A stretch of DNA of 42,171 nt from an uncultured Chloroflexus sp. (GCF_937129525.1 NZ_CAKZNK010000025.1:1-42171); one strand, 5' to 3'. Numbered from the stretch's first letter, positions 32,299-41,864 are shown. Numbers and translations: made by a program. The notes: generated by a model not told the origin, from the sequence alone.

Positions 32299-34905
32299 AT
32301 GGCTGCTTCCTCCGATCCATCTATGATCTTTGTCGGGTATGCACAGAAAAACCTGCAACACTTGCTGCGCTTCCTGGTCACGCTGACTATTCTGGGTGTT
32401 ATCGCCTATACGCTGCTGAGTCCCATCGATCCCTCGCTCATTCCCCAACGCCTGTTGATCGTTGTACCGCTGCTAGGATTGTTGTTCTTCGACCTCTGGC
32501 TGGTGCATCAACAACGTTTGCGTTTAGCAAGTCTTCTGCTTGTTGCGGCAATATGGCTGGTCTCGATCGTTGCCGCAACGATTAGCGGCGGCGTGCGCGC
32601 GCCGGCGTTCGCTGCCATGACGATTGTGGTCGTCCTGGCCGGCATTCTACTCGGCCATCACGCGACCTGGCTGGCGACGGCGCTGTCAATCGGCACTGGC
32701 GCGCTCTTTACCCTTTTTGCTGATCACCTACCGCCGCCGCCATTGCCCCATTCTGCCCTGAGCTGGTTCATCGCTTATACCATCTACCTCAGCCTGACTG
32801 CCTATACGATCACGCAGGTTATGCATCATTTTCATCAATCATTGCAGGCAACCGATAAAGAGCTTGCCGAACGGAGACAGGTTGAGCAACAACTACGCTT
32901 CTCTGAAGAGAAATTTGCCCGCGTGTTCGACTCGGCGCCGTTTGCAATGCTGATCGCGCGCCTGAGCGATGATCTTATCGTGAATGCTAATGCTGCGTGT
33001 CGCGAGTTTTTTGAACTGAGTAGCGATCAGATCATCAAGCAGCCGGTGAACGCGCTGATCCAGTCGCAATTGCCCGCTCGATGGTCAGTGATTAAAGAAA
33101 TGTTGCAGCAACAGGGCGCGATCAATGGGTTTGAGTTTAGCTTCCAGCGCCGCGATGGTTCGCTCGGCTTTGGTCAGCTTGCGGCGGAAGTGGTCGAACT
33201 GACGGAAGAACTGTGCGCGCTCGTGGCGTTGCAGGATGTAACGCCATTGCGGCGCGCCAACGAGCGTCTGGCCGAGCTGGCGGCGCGCCAGGAACAACTG
33301 GCCTCGCTGGCTCGCGAAGCGCTGGCAAATTCTCATCTGGATACGCTCTTTGCCACCGCTGTTGAACAGACAGCGCAGACCCTTCATCTGAGTGGGATTG
33401 AACTGATTGAAATGGACGAAGAGGGGCCGCGCATACGCGCAAGCTGGGGGCAGACGCCTGCTCAACCGCTTCCGGCTGAACTCTTCCGCGATGTGCCTGA
33501 CGATCATCCCGGCTGGAACCGGTTACCAGCCGCTTTGGCCGACCGCATCGTTCCTCCGGCAAGGCATGGCGCTACCATGCTCATTCGCGGGAAGGATCGG
33601 TTGTTCGGCGCATTGCTGGCCTACGCGCCCGATCCGCTGGATACCGAGGCTGTGTTCTTCCTGAGCGGAGTCGCAAATGTGTTGGCCGTTGCCATTGAAC
33701 GGTTTTACACTGAACAAGAGCGCCGCCAGATTGAAACCCAGATGTTGCAGGCGCAAAAACTGGAGAGTCTGGGGTTGCTGGCCGGCGGCATTGCCCACGA
33801 TTTCAACAATCTGCTCACGGGTATCATGGGCCACACCAGTCTGGCCTTGCTCGATCTGCCACCACATCACGAATTGCAACCACACCTGACCGCCATCGAT
33901 CAGGCAGCGCAGCGCGCCGCCGAGCTGTGCAGCCAACTGCTGGCTTACGCCGGACGCGGTCAGCGTTCGCTTGAGCCGGTCGATCTCTCGACGCTGGTGC
34001 GCGAGATGGGCAGTATCTTGCGCTTGCCGGCCAATCGGAATGGGCAGGTGACGATTGCCTTCGAGCTGGCTGCCGATCTCCCTGTGGTCGTTGTCGAAGC
34101 AACCCAAATCCGGCAGGTCGTGCTCAATTTGCTGACCAACGCTATCGAAGCAATCGGCGAGCGCAGCGGCACGGTGACTCTGCGCACTAGCGCTGTGTCA
34201 TTGAGCGCTGCTGATATGCGCCGTCTGCAACTTGTGCCGGCCATCCCACCCGGTCAATATGTGACCCTCACCGTCAGTGATACCGGTGTCGGCATGGACG
34301 AAGCAACCCTGCGCCAGATCTTCGATCCCTTCTTCTCGACCAAACCCAAAGGACACGGGCTTGGTCTCGCTGCGGTGCAGGGTATCGTGCGCCGCCATCA
34401 CGGCGCAATTCGGGTTGACAGTCTGCCCGGCCTTGGCTCAACCTTTACTGTCTACCTCCCGGCTGTCAAGAGTGCCACAATCGCTGGTCAACCTGCGCCT
34501 GCTCCTGGCCTGATTACACTCAGCGGCACTGCCCTGATCGTTGATGACGAAGACGCCGTGCGCACCACTGTCAGCCGCATCTTTGAGCGCGCCGGCATGG
34601 TGACCATTGAAGCGGGTGATGGTCACACGGCCCTGTCATTGCTCACCGAATCGGCGATTAACGTTGACGTAGCTCTGATCGATCTGGCAATGCCGGGGAT
34701 GAATGGTATCGAACTGCACGCAGCGATCCGTCGGCGCCTGCCTCGCCTGCCCATCTTGCTCATGAGTGGCAATGCCGATCATGTAATCCTGCCATCCGAT
34801 CCATTCACCGACTTCCTCGCCAAACCGTACCGTTCACGCGACTTGCTCGAAAAGGTGCGTAGCCTGATGCAACGGGCCGCAATGTCGCCGACGCAACACC
34901 GCTAG
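32299..34905 (+). CDS. Membrane hybrid sensor histidine kinase (PAS-GAF-HisKA-HATPase-REC)
   Basis: 868 residues from ATG 32299, which has GGGAG 7 bases upstream; an ATG at 32227 overlapping plsC would add 24 residues. About six membrane helices occupy residues 20-175, with no large extracellular loop. A PAS domain (about 200-320) and a GAF-like domain (about 340-480) follow. The HisKA motif GIAHDFNNLL has the phospho-acceptor His500. The ATPase domain has N614 (NAIEA), DTGVGMD (661) and GHGLGLA. A receiver domain (about 745-865) has the phospho-acceptor Asp795 in LIDLAMPGMNG. The attached receiver suggests a phosphorelay or self-control. No DNA-binding partner is adjacent on this strand, so its output is unknown. 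Confidence 0.93.
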   Translation: MAASSDPSMIFVGYAQKNLQHLLRFLVTLTILGVIAYTLLSPIDPSLIPQRLLIVVPLLGLLFFDLWLVHQQRLRLASLLLVAAIWLVSIVAATISGGVRAPAFAAMTIVVVLAGILLGHHATWLATALSIGTGALFTLFADHLPPPPLPHSALSWFIAYTIYLSLTAYTITQVMHHFHQSLQATDKELAERRQVEQQLRFSEEKFARVFDSAPFAMLIARLSDDLIVNANAACREFFELSSDQIIKQPVNALIQSQLPARWSVIKEMLQQQGAINGFEFSFQRRDGSLGFGQLAAEVVELTEELCALVALQDVTPLRRANERLAELAARQEQLASLAREALANSHLDTLFATAVEQTAQTLHLSGIELIEMDEEGPRIRASWGQTPAQPLPAELFRDVPDDHPGWNRLPAALADRIVPPARHGATMLIRGKDRLFGALLAYAPDPLDTEAVFFLSGVANVLAVAIERFYTEQERRQIETQMLQAQKLESLGLLAGGIAHDFNNLLTGIMGHTSLALLDLPPHHELQPHLTAIDQAAQRAAELCSQLLAYAGRGQRSLEPVDLSTLVREMGSILRLPANRNGQVTIAFELAADLPVVVVEATQIRQVVLNLLTNAIEAIGERSGTVTLRTSAVSLSAADMRRLQLVPAIPPGQYVTLTVSDTGVGMDEATLRQIFDPFFSTKPKGHGLGLAAVQGIVRRHHGAIRVDSLPGLGSTFTVYLPAVKSATIAGQPAPAPGLITLSGTALIVDDEDAVRTTVSRIFERAGMVTIEAGDGHTALSLLTESAINVDVALIDLAMPGMNGIELHAAIRRRLPRLPILLMSGNADHVILPSDPFTDFLAKPYRSRDLLEKVRSLMQRAAMSPTQHR

Positions 34906-34944
34906 CCCCGACTACGCACTACTCACCGCCAGAGACGCGATCGG

Positions 34945-36933
34945 CTACGATTGCGCCGGTGTCGCAGCCAGCTTGCGCGCCAGCTCGACAAAAAACTGGA
35001 GCGATTCAGGATTGCGCAGCGAATCAGGATTGGCTGCCCGCTCAACCGGCACTCCCATCAGAATCTTCTTTACCGGCACTTCCAGCTTCTTGCCACTCAG
35101 CGTTAGCGGCACTGCCGGCACCTGGAAAATGTCATCGGGCACGTGGCGCGGCGAAAGCGCATTCCGAATTGTTTGTTTGATCCGTTGTCGTAAATTGTCA
35201 TCGAGCGTCACCCCCTCGCGCAACACGACAAACAACGGCATGTACGAGCGCCCCCCTAACCCTTCCAGGTCAATGACCAGGCTGTCAAGAACTTCGGGAA
35301 TGGTCTCAACCGTGCGATAAATCTCGCTGGTGCCCATTCGAATGCCCTGCCGATTGATCGTGCTATCAGAGCGACCGTAAATGACAACTCCACCCCGTTC
35401 ATTGATCACGATCCAGTCACCGTGTCGCCAGATACCGGGGTACTGCTCGAAGTAACTGGCTTTGTAGCGGCTCTGATCCGGGTCATTCCAGAAATAGATC
35501 GGCATTGAAGGCATCGGCGCGGTAATGACCAGTTCACCCATCACGCCGATCACGCTGTGGCCATCGGTATCGTAAGCTTCAGCCTTGCAGCCGAGAATCC
35601 GACACTGAATTTCCCCGCTGTAAACCGGTAACAACGGGCAACCGCCGACAAAACCGCTGCACACATCAGTGCCGCCACTGTACGATACCAGCCAGACATC
35701 GCGCTTGATATGGTCATACACCCACTCAAACCCTTCCGGCGGGAGCGGCGAACCAGTCGAGCCAATCGACTTGATCGAGCTGAGATCGAACTGCGCGCCC
35801 GGCTCGATTCCGCTCTTCATCAGCGCCGTGATGTAACCGGCGCTGGTGCCGAAATAGCGCATCCTGGTCTGTTCGGCCAATCGCCACAACACACCCATAT
35901 CAGGGTAGGCCGGGCTACCATCGTAGAGGATCGGGATCGCGCCTACCAGCAAGCCGCCAATCAGAAAATTCCACATCATCCAGCCGGTAGTGGTATACCA
36001 GAAGAAGGTATCGCCCGGTCGCATATCGAAATGGAGATCGAGCGATTTGATATGTTCGATCAGAATCCCACCCTGGCTATGCACAATCGGTTTGGGCAGA
36101 CCAGTAGTGCCCGATGAATAGAGCACCCAGAGCGGCGAGTTGAACTCAACCGGCGTAAAGGTCAACTCTGCCGGATTCTGGATCGCCTCTTCCCAGCGCA
36201 TCAGCGGGCCGCGCAGGCCGGTCGGTTGGGCCATCGGATCGAGATAGGGAATAAAGATGGTTCGTTCCAGCGTCGGCAACGCCGCCTGGATCGTCGCTAC
36301 CTCGGCGCGCCGATCAAACGGCTCACCACCGTACTGATACCCATCAACCGCCAGCAACACCTTCGGCGCGATCTGGCTGAAGCGATCGATCACGCTCGGG
36401 CTACCGAAATCGGGCGAACAGCTTGACCAGATCGCCCCCAGACTGGCTGTAGCCAGACATCCGATCAGCGCGTGTGGCGTATTGGGCACATAGGCAACCA
36501 CCCGATCACCCGGCCCCACCCCGGCCTGACGCAGCGTCTGCGCCAGCGCCGCCGTCTGCGCCTGCAACTCGGCCCAGCTCAGCGGGGTTGGCGCCTGTCG
36601 CTCGGAAGCGACAATCACCGCCGGACGGTCAGGGGTAGCGTGACGAAAGGCGTGCTCGGCGTAATTGAGCTGCGCGCCGGTAAACCAGCGCGCCCCCGGC
36701 ATCTCACGGCTCGAAAGCACCGTAGTGTACGGCGTGTAAGCCTTGATCTGATAATACTCCCACAACGCAGCCCAAAACGCTTCCAGTTCATCAACCGACC
36801 AGCGGTAGAGGCTATCGTAATCGTCAAAGCGCAGTCCATGCCGTTGCTCAAGCCAGCGCATAAAGGCGCGCATCGTGCAATGCTCGCGCAATTCCGCCGG
36901 CGGCTCCCACAACAAACGCGGCGCAGTGGTCAT
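34945..36933 (-). CDS. Acetoacetyl-CoA synthetase
   Basis: 662 residues from ATG 36933; the adjacent ATG 36936 is only 3 bases from GGAGG, so the second is preferred. It belongs to the ANL adenylate-forming family: LYSSGTTGLPKPIVHS (271-286), GYITALMKSGIEP, SYSGGTDVC and GRSDSTINRQGIRMG are visible, and a C-terminal LSGKKLEVPVKK carries the catalytic Lys. The N-terminal MRAFMRWLEQRHG/YDSLYRWSV region and the WFTGAQLNYAEH segment point to acetoacetate-CoA ligase rather than acetyl-CoA synthetase. The reaction activates acetoacetate with ATP for use as carbon source or for polyester synthesis. It has its own promoter and lies downstream of the symporter gene. Confidence 0.92.
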   Translation of the reverse strand: MTTAPRLLWEPPAELREHCTMRAFMRWLEQRHGLRFDDYDSLYRWSVDELEAFWAALWEYYQIKAYTPYTTVLSSREMPGARWFTGAQLNYAEHAFRHATPDRPAVIVASERQAPTPLSWAELQAQTAALAQTLRQAGVGPGDRVVAYVPNTPHALIGCLATASLGAIWSSCSPDFGSPSVIDRFSQIAPKVLLAVDGYQYGGEPFDRRAEVATIQAALPTLERTIFIPYLDPMAQPTGLRGPLMRWEEAIQNPAELTFTPVEFNSPLWVLYSSGTTGLPKPIVHSQGGILIEHIKSLDLHFDMRPGDTFFWYTTTGWMMWNFLIGGLLVGAIPILYDGSPAYPDMGVLWRLAEQTRMRYFGTSAGYITALMKSGIEPGAQFDLSSIKSIGSTGSPLPPEGFEWVYDHIKRDVWLVSYSGGTDVCSGFVGGCPLLPVYSGEIQCRILGCKAEAYDTDGHSVIGVMGELVITAPMPSMPIYFWNDPDQSRYKASYFEQYPGIWRHGDWIVINERGGVVIYGRSDSTINRQGIRMGTSEIYRTVETIPEVLDSLVIDLEGLGGRSYMPLFVVLREGVTLDDNLRQRIKQTIRNALSPRHVPDDIFQVPAVPLTLSGKKLEVPVKKILMGVPVERAANPDSLRNPESLQFFVELARKLAATPAQS

Positions 36934-36992
36934 CATCGGCCTCCATCTGGCAGCTCAACGCCATATAAACTCATCTGAGCGGCAGTATCTTT

Positions 36993-37001
36993 ATCATACC
37001 A
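36993..37001 (-). promoter_or_regulatory. Extended -10 promoter of the acetoacetyl-CoA synthetase gene
   Basis: On the minus strand the sequence reads TGGTATGAT, with no good -35. The predicted start near 36986 gives a leader of about 53 bases. Readthrough from the symporter operon is also possible. Confidence 0.45.
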
Positions 37002-37079
37002 GAAGGATGGCCTCCGGTTGCAGGCCAGGCAGGAAGGATGGGGAGGATCAGGCGGCAGGCGTAGCGCCAGTCGACTCGC

Positions 37080-39269
37080 TCAGGGGTAGCGCACGTAATC
37101 GACCAGCGCCACCACATCCGGGTCAGGGGGCGGCGTGCTCCGGCTGACCAGCCACGTGACCAGAAAATTAACCGGCAAGCCAAAAATGCCTGCAGCCGAG
37201 CTGGAAATACCGAACAGCGCCCATTCCGGCCTGATGTACGTCAAGGTCATGTAAGCGGCAGTGATCAAAAAACCGCTGACCATGCCGGCAACCGCGCCCT
37301 GGCTATTGGCGCGCCGCCAGAAGATGCCCATCACCAGCGCCGGAAAGATGGTTGCCGCCGCGAATGAAAAAGCCCATGCCACCAACTGCACGATGATCGC
37401 CAGCCGTTGCAAAGCCGTCAAGGCGGCTAAGATAGCCACGACCAGAATTGCCACTCGCCCCAACAACAACCGTTCGCGCGAGCTGGCTCGCGGATTGAGC
37501 GCGCGATGGTAAATATCGTGGACCACTGCCGAAGCGATCACCATCAGCAAACCATCGGCAGTGCTCAGCGCAGCCGCCATGCCCCCGGCGGCGACCAGGG
37601 CCACAACGGTGGCCGGCAGTTCGGCAATCTCCGGGGTGGCCAGCACGACCAGATCCTGATCGATCTGCAGCTCGTTGTACTGCAAGATGCCGTCGCCATT
37701 CCCCCCCATATCAATTTCATCAGCAATCGTCAGCAAACCAGTATTGGCCCAACGATGGATCCAATCGGGCAAGTCTGCCACCGACTGCCCCACCACCGAA
37801 CTCAAAATCTCCCAGCGCGAAAAGGCGGCGTAGGCTGGCGCAGTCAGATAGAGCACACAGATCCAGACTAGCGCCCACGCCACGCTGCTGCGACTGTCGC
37901 GCACCGTCGGCACGGTGTAGAAGCGCACCAGGATGTGCGGCATCCCGGCAGTGCCCAGCATGAGACAAAGTGACAAGGCCAGATAATTCCAAATCGACCA
38001 GTCGTTGAACGGCGCGACGTAACTTTGCAACCCCTGCGCCTGCTCCAGTTGCTCGATATTGCTCAGCGCCGCGCCATACATGACTTGCGGTAGCGCAACG
38101 CCGGTTAGCTTATAGGCCAGCCACGTCACCGGCACAAGGTAGGCGAAGACGAGAATGATCCCCTGCACGCCTTGCGTCCACGTGATGGCCCGCATACCAC
38201 CGAGGTATGAACAGAGCAGCACTGCCGCCAGACCCACGATCACGCCGACCATGTAATTAAGACCGAGGAAACGGCTCATAATGATGCCGATGCCGGTGAC
38301 CTGAGCGGTGACGTAAGTAAAGCTGATGACAATGCTAAACACTGCGGCAATCACCCGCGCCCCGGCGCCCGGATAGCGCGCGCCGATAAAGTCAACCAGG
38401 GTATACTGGCCGAATTTGCGCAAATATGGCGCCAGCAACAAGACCAGCAGCACATAGCCACCCGTCCAGCCGGTGATATACGCCAGACCTTCAAAGCCGA
38501 GCAGGTAAAGCGCGCCGGCCATGCTGATAAACGACGCTGCGCTCATCCAGTCCGAACCAGTGGCGAGGCCATTGAGAATTCCCGGCACCTTGCGGTCGGC
38601 GACATAGTAAGAGTCGAGCGTATCGGCTCGCGAGCGAATGCCGATCACTGCGTAGAGACCTATTGCCAGGGCCAGAAAACTCCAATCGATGACGCCAGCA
38701 GGCAAACCAAACTGCGTTTCCAGCGCGATAAACAATAGCGTCAGCAGCAACAGACCGACCGCAAACGCCAGATAGCGCCTCAAATAGCGCCGGCGCGCAA
38801 GCTGCTCTTCGGTCGTCTCAGCCGGATCAATCCCGTAACGCCGGTCGAGCAACCGCATGCGCCAACTGTAGGCGAAGGTCAAGACGACGAAGCAGATCAG
38901 CGTGCCCTGCGCGCCCATGTAGTAACCCAACGGGAAACCGGTCAATACGCTAATCTGATTGAGCGGCGCGGCCAGCGCGACTGGCAACACAAAACTCAAT
39001 AACCAGATCACCAGGAGCGGGCCGACCAGACGCAGGTTTTCCTGCCAGTAGCGCGGCAACCAGGCCGGCGCTGCCGGCCAGCGCAGAGGTGGCGGCGTGG
39101 CCGTGGTGGCCCTTGGCGCCGACACTGCCCTTGTGCGGAGCGTTTCGGCGCTGCCCTGTACCTGGCGCATCGGTGGAAACAGGCGGTCGATGATAAACAG
39201 CGACACCGCCAGCGCGCCGCCGACTACGAGAAAAAGTTGAAAGAGACCGATCCAGAGATTGGCGCTCAT
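37080..39269 (-). CDS. Sodium:solute symporter with fused DUF4212 small subunit
   Basis: 729 residues. An N-terminal helix (about 6-28) and a Pro/Thr-rich linker precede a DUF4212-like module (about 73-150: YWQENLRLVGPLLVIW, AAPLNQISVLTGFPLGYYM, YSWRMRLLDRRYGI). From about 190 to 720 lies an SSS-family transporter of the acetate/VC_2705 type, with about 13 helices and SDWMSAASFISMAGALYLLG and AAALSTADGLLMVIASAVVHDIYH. In most bacteria these two parts are separate adjacent genes. A soluble loop near 516-530 contains GGNGDGILQYNEL, an EF-hand-like sequence. The expected substrates are short organic acids taken up with Na+. Its start overlaps the kinase stop by 4 bases. Confidence 0.93.
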   Translation of the reverse strand: MSANLWIGLFQLFLVVGGALAVSLFIIDRLFPPMRQVQGSAETLRTRAVSAPRATTATPPPLRWPAAPAWLPRYWQENLRLVGPLLVIWLLSFVLPVALAAPLNQISVLTGFPLGYYMGAQGTLICFVVLTFAYSWRMRLLDRRYGIDPAETTEEQLARRRYLRRYLAFAVGLLLLTLLFIALETQFGLPAGVIDWSFLALAIGLYAVIGIRSRADTLDSYYVADRKVPGILNGLATGSDWMSAASFISMAGALYLLGFEGLAYITGWTGGYVLLVLLLAPYLRKFGQYTLVDFIGARYPGAGARVIAAVFSIVISFTYVTAQVTGIGIIMSRFLGLNYMVGVIVGLAAVLLCSYLGGMRAITWTQGVQGIILVFAYLVPVTWLAYKLTGVALPQVMYGAALSNIEQLEQAQGLQSYVAPFNDWSIWNYLALSLCLMLGTAGMPHILVRFYTVPTVRDSRSSVAWALVWICVLYLTAPAYAAFSRWEILSSVVGQSVADLPDWIHRWANTGLLTIADEIDMGGNGDGILQYNELQIDQDLVVLATPEIAELPATVVALVAAGGMAAALSTADGLLMVIASAVVHDIYHRALNPRASSRERLLLGRVAILVVAILAALTALQRLAIIVQLVAWAFSFAAATIFPALVMGIFWRRANSQGAVAGMVSGFLITAAYMTLTYIRPEWALFGISSSAAGIFGLPVNFLVTWLVSRSTPPPDPDVVALVDYVRYP

Positions 39270-40441
39270 ACCGCTTCCACTGCCGCCGTATCGACGCGCA
39301 CTTCGGCCATGCGTGGCGCCAGCGGCAAGGTAAAGATAAACCGCGCGCCTTTGCCGATCCCGTCGCTCTCGGCCCAGATTTCGCCACCCTGCGCGTAAAT
39401 TAAGTGGCGCGCAATTGCCAGCCCAATCCCGCTCCCGCCACTATTGCGCGCGCGCGACTTGTCAACCCGGTAGAACCGCTCAAACAGGTGCGGGAGATGC
39501 TCGGCAGCGATCCCGATACCGCTATCGATCACTTCCACCCGCGCCTCATGATCGTCGGCGCGCGCCCGCACCGTCACCGTCCCGCCTGACGGCGTATAGC
39601 GGTAGGCATTGGCTAAAATGTTTATCAACACCTGCGCAACCCGATCCGGATCGGCCCAGACCTGGGGCAACTGCTCGGGCGCATCGAGGCAAAGATTGAC
39701 GTGGTTGCTGCTAAACAGCGGCTCAAACTGCGCAATCTGCGCTTCGAGCACCGGGCGCAGATCGATGGCGCGCGCAATCACCGGCAACTGACCGGCCTCG
39801 ACTCGCGACAATAGCTCAAGGTCTTCAATCAGGCGCTGCAAGCGACGGGTTTCGCGCAAAATCAGGTTGAAGGTAGCGGGATTGGCCGAAACCACCCCAT
39901 CAACCAACCCCTCCATATAGCCGCCGATTGTCGCCAGCGGCGTGCGCAGTTCGTGAGTGACATCGGCCAGCAACGCCAGACGTCGCCGCTCAGTCTGATC
40001 GAGCGCATCGGCCAGTTGATTAACGCTTTGCGCCAGTTGGGCAATCTCATCATCGGCGCTAATCGCCGTCCGTTCACGGTAAAATCCCTGCGCCAGCCGG
40101 CGGCTCACCTGCGAGAGGGTCTGAATCGGCTCGACAATCCGCCGCGACACAAACAGGCTGACGACCACTGCCGCCGCCAGCGCAGCAAAACCGCTGATCA
40201 AGAGCGATTGCTGGATCACCGACTGAAACTGTTCTTGCAGCTCAGCCGCCTCGCCGGCCACGCCTGCGCTCAGTTGACCGGTTTCCGCCGCCGCCGACCC
40301 CAGCGTCAGCGGCGCAAAGGTCGTCAACCCGAGGCTGGTCAACACCTGAGCGGCAGCCAGCAACACCACATACGCCATCAACACGATAATCAGGTGCGAG
40401 ATGAACAGCTTCCAGCGAAGTTGATGCAACCACTTCATCAT
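39266..40441 (-). CDS. Membrane sensor histidine kinase (HAMP, HisKA, HATPase)
   Basis: 391 residues. Two membrane helices (about 12-34 and 80-99) flank a short outer loop of about 45 residues; a HAMP linker follows (about 100-152). HisKA has ADVTHELRTPLATIGGY with His163. The ATPase domain shows N278 (ILANAY), DSGIGI (306-311) and GGSGIGLAI. It is a typical PhoR/ResE-like kinase. The gene starts with ATGA overlapping the response regulator stop and ends overlapping the symporter start, so the three are cotranscribed and probably translationally coupled. The outer loop is too small for a large ligand-binding domain, so the signal may be sensed in or near the membrane. Confidence 0.95.
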   Translation of the reverse strand: MMKWLHQLRWKLFISHLIIVLMAYVVLLAAAQVLTSLGLTTFAPLTLGSAAAETGQLSAGVAGEAAELQEQFQSVIQQSLLISGFAALAAAVVVSLFVSRRIVEPIQTLSQVSRRLAQGFYRERTAISADDEIAQLAQSVNQLADALDQTERRRLALLADVTHELRTPLATIGGYMEGLVDGVVSANPATFNLILRETRRLQRLIEDLELLSRVEAGQLPVIARAIDLRPVLEAQIAQFEPLFSSNHVNLCLDAPEQLPQVWADPDRVAQVLINILANAYRYTPSGGTVTVRARADDHEARVEVIDSGIGIAAEHLPHLFERFYRVDKSRARNSGGSGIGLAIARHLIYAQGGEIWAESDGIGKGARFIFTLPLAPRMAEVRVDTAAVEAV

Positions 40442-41142
40442 CGCGCGCCGCCGACAAACTTATAGCCTACGCCGCGCACCGTCTGCACCAACGGCGTTCC
40501 GTGCTGATCGTCATCCAGCTTTCGGCGCAACGTGCCGATATGCACGTCAACCACCCGGTCGATCCCGGCAAAATCCGGCCCCCAGACCCGTTGCAGCAAC
40601 TCTTCGCGAGTAAACACCCGCCCCGGATAACTGGCCAGCGCGTACAGCAGATCGAACTCGCGCGGCGTCAGATCGATCCGCGCGCCGTTCCGCTCCACTT
40701 CGCGTCGTTCCGGATCGATCAGCAAACCATCAAACTGCAAAACCGGACGCTGGTGCGTTTCCGTCGCGCGCAACGCCCGATTGCGCCGCAAAATGGCCTT
40801 GACGCGCGCCACCAGCTCGCGCGGGCTAAACGGCTTGGTCAGATAATCATCGGCTCCCACCGACAAACCGATCAGCTTATCGATCTCATCGGCGCGCGCC
40901 GTGAGCATCAGCACAAACACCGCCGTTTCACGATGCAACTGCCGACAGACCTCGATCCCATCAAGGCCGGGCAGCATGACATCGAGCACCACCAGATCAG
41001 GCTTCACGCTACGCGCCAGCGCCAGCGCGCCTGGGCCATCAAACGCGCGATGGACGACGAAACCCTCATTGGTCAGATAGCTACTTACCAGATCGACGAT
41101 TGGCTGTTCGTCATCGACTACCAGAATCGTAGCTGCTTCCAT
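40438..41142 (-). CDS. OmpR/PhoB family response regulator
   Basis: 234 residues from ATG 41142, with AGGGGG 7 bases upstream; an in-frame TTG at 41166 would add eight residues. The receiver domain has the acidic pair DD (10-11), phospho-acceptor Asp54 in VVLDVMLPGLDG and Lys103 in TKPFSP. The winged-helix DNA-binding domain (about 140-232) has LTPREFDLLYAL, VDVHIGTLRRKL and VRGVGYKF. It forms a two-component pair with the overlapping kinase gene and is likely to control this operon, including the symporter and perhaps the acetoacetyl-CoA synthetase. Confidence 0.96.
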   Translation of the reverse strand: MEAATILVVDDEQPIVDLVSSYLTNEGFVVHRAFDGPGALALARSVKPDLVVLDVMLPGLDGIEVCRQLHRETAVFVLMLTARADEIDKLIGLSVGADDYLTKPFSPRELVARVKAILRRNRALRATETHQRPVLQFDGLLIDPERREVERNGARIDLTPREFDLLYALASYPGRVFTREELLQRVWGPDFAGIDRVVDVHIGTLRRKLDDDQHGTPLVQTVRGVGYKFVGGAR

Positions 41143-41468
41143 TGCAGCGCCCCCTGCTTCCTCCAATGGCGGCAGTGAGAGTGTCGCTTAGATGCCGGCA
41201 ACGCATCCTGCGCCAAAGCATCCCTTCCCCAAACGGGAAGCGGGTTAACCAAACACCAGGTAGCGCAATGTTTGCAAACCAGACCCAAACCGGGGAAAAA
41301 GCAACTCAATAGCTGTTCACCCTGCCAGATAACGCGACCCACGTCAGGCATGACGCCCATGGCCGACGCAACGACAATCAGGATGAAACAATTCCCATTC
41401 GTGCTGTGAAGTATACCACAACTCGCGCCGCGCGCGGATCAGTCAGCGCCTTCGGCCATCGCCAGCAA
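41143..41468. other. Intergenic region upstream of the response regulator
   Basis: No gene is supported. On the plus strand CTTCCC and GGGAAG flank CAAAC at about 41224-41240, a small stem in the presumed leader of the response regulator transcript. The only recognisable promoter is the 41410-41418 element. The region is otherwise featureless to me. Confidence 0.4.
41410..41418 (-). promoter_or_regulatory. Extended -10 promoter upstream of the two-component operon
   Basis: On the minus strand it reads TGGTATACT; the -35 region is GC-rich and poor. The predicted start near 41403 leaves a leader of about 260 bases to the response regulator, which is long, so a nearer promoter may also exist. 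Confidence 0.4.
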
Positions 41469-41855
41469 TCACGCCCACTGCGCTGCCGTCACCGGAACCA
41501 CCGACAGCCGCCCCTGCCGCGCCAGCGCGCAATCGGCAAACAACGGCTCCGCCTTGATTGCCGCCAGCCGCACCGGGCGCGCCAGCGGATGCACCGGCGC
41601 TACCTCCACCACCACCAGGCGCGGATCGGCCTTGTTCGGGTCGGGATACGGATCGCTCACCACCTGCGCCAGGCCGACCGCCTGCCGTTCATTGCCGGTG
41701 TGATAAATCAGCGCCAGGTCGCCGGCCCGCATCGCGCGCAAATGCGCCAGCGCCACCGCATTTTCCACCCCATCCCACACCGTCCGCCCCTCGCGCATCA
41801 GATCGGCAAAGGCATAGACGGTTGGTTCCGTCTTCAGCACCCAGTAATTCGGCAT
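41469..41855 (-). CDS. EVE domain protein
   Basis: 128 residues; TGAGGTTG lies upstream of the ATG. The EVE fold begins MPNYWVLKTEPTVYAF, continues with WDGVENAVALAHLRAMRAGDL and IYHTGNERQAVGLAQVV, and ends LSVVPVTAAQW, matching the thymocyte-nuclear-protein-like group. EVE domains resemble YTH and PUA domains and are thought to bind modified nucleobases in DNA or RNA. Standalone bacterial copies are common and have no settled function. It starts 9 bases after the stop of the TPR-protein gene, so they are likely cotranscribed. No methyltransferase or nuclease gene is visible beside it in the window. Confidence 0.9.
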   Translation of the reverse strand: MPNYWVLKTEPTVYAFADLMREGRTVWDGVENAVALAHLRAMRAGDLALIYHTGNERQAVGLAQVVSDPYPDPNKADPRLVVVEVAPVHPLARPVRLAAIKAEPLFADCALARQGRLSVVPVTAAQWA

Positions 41856-41864
41856 CGCGCAACC

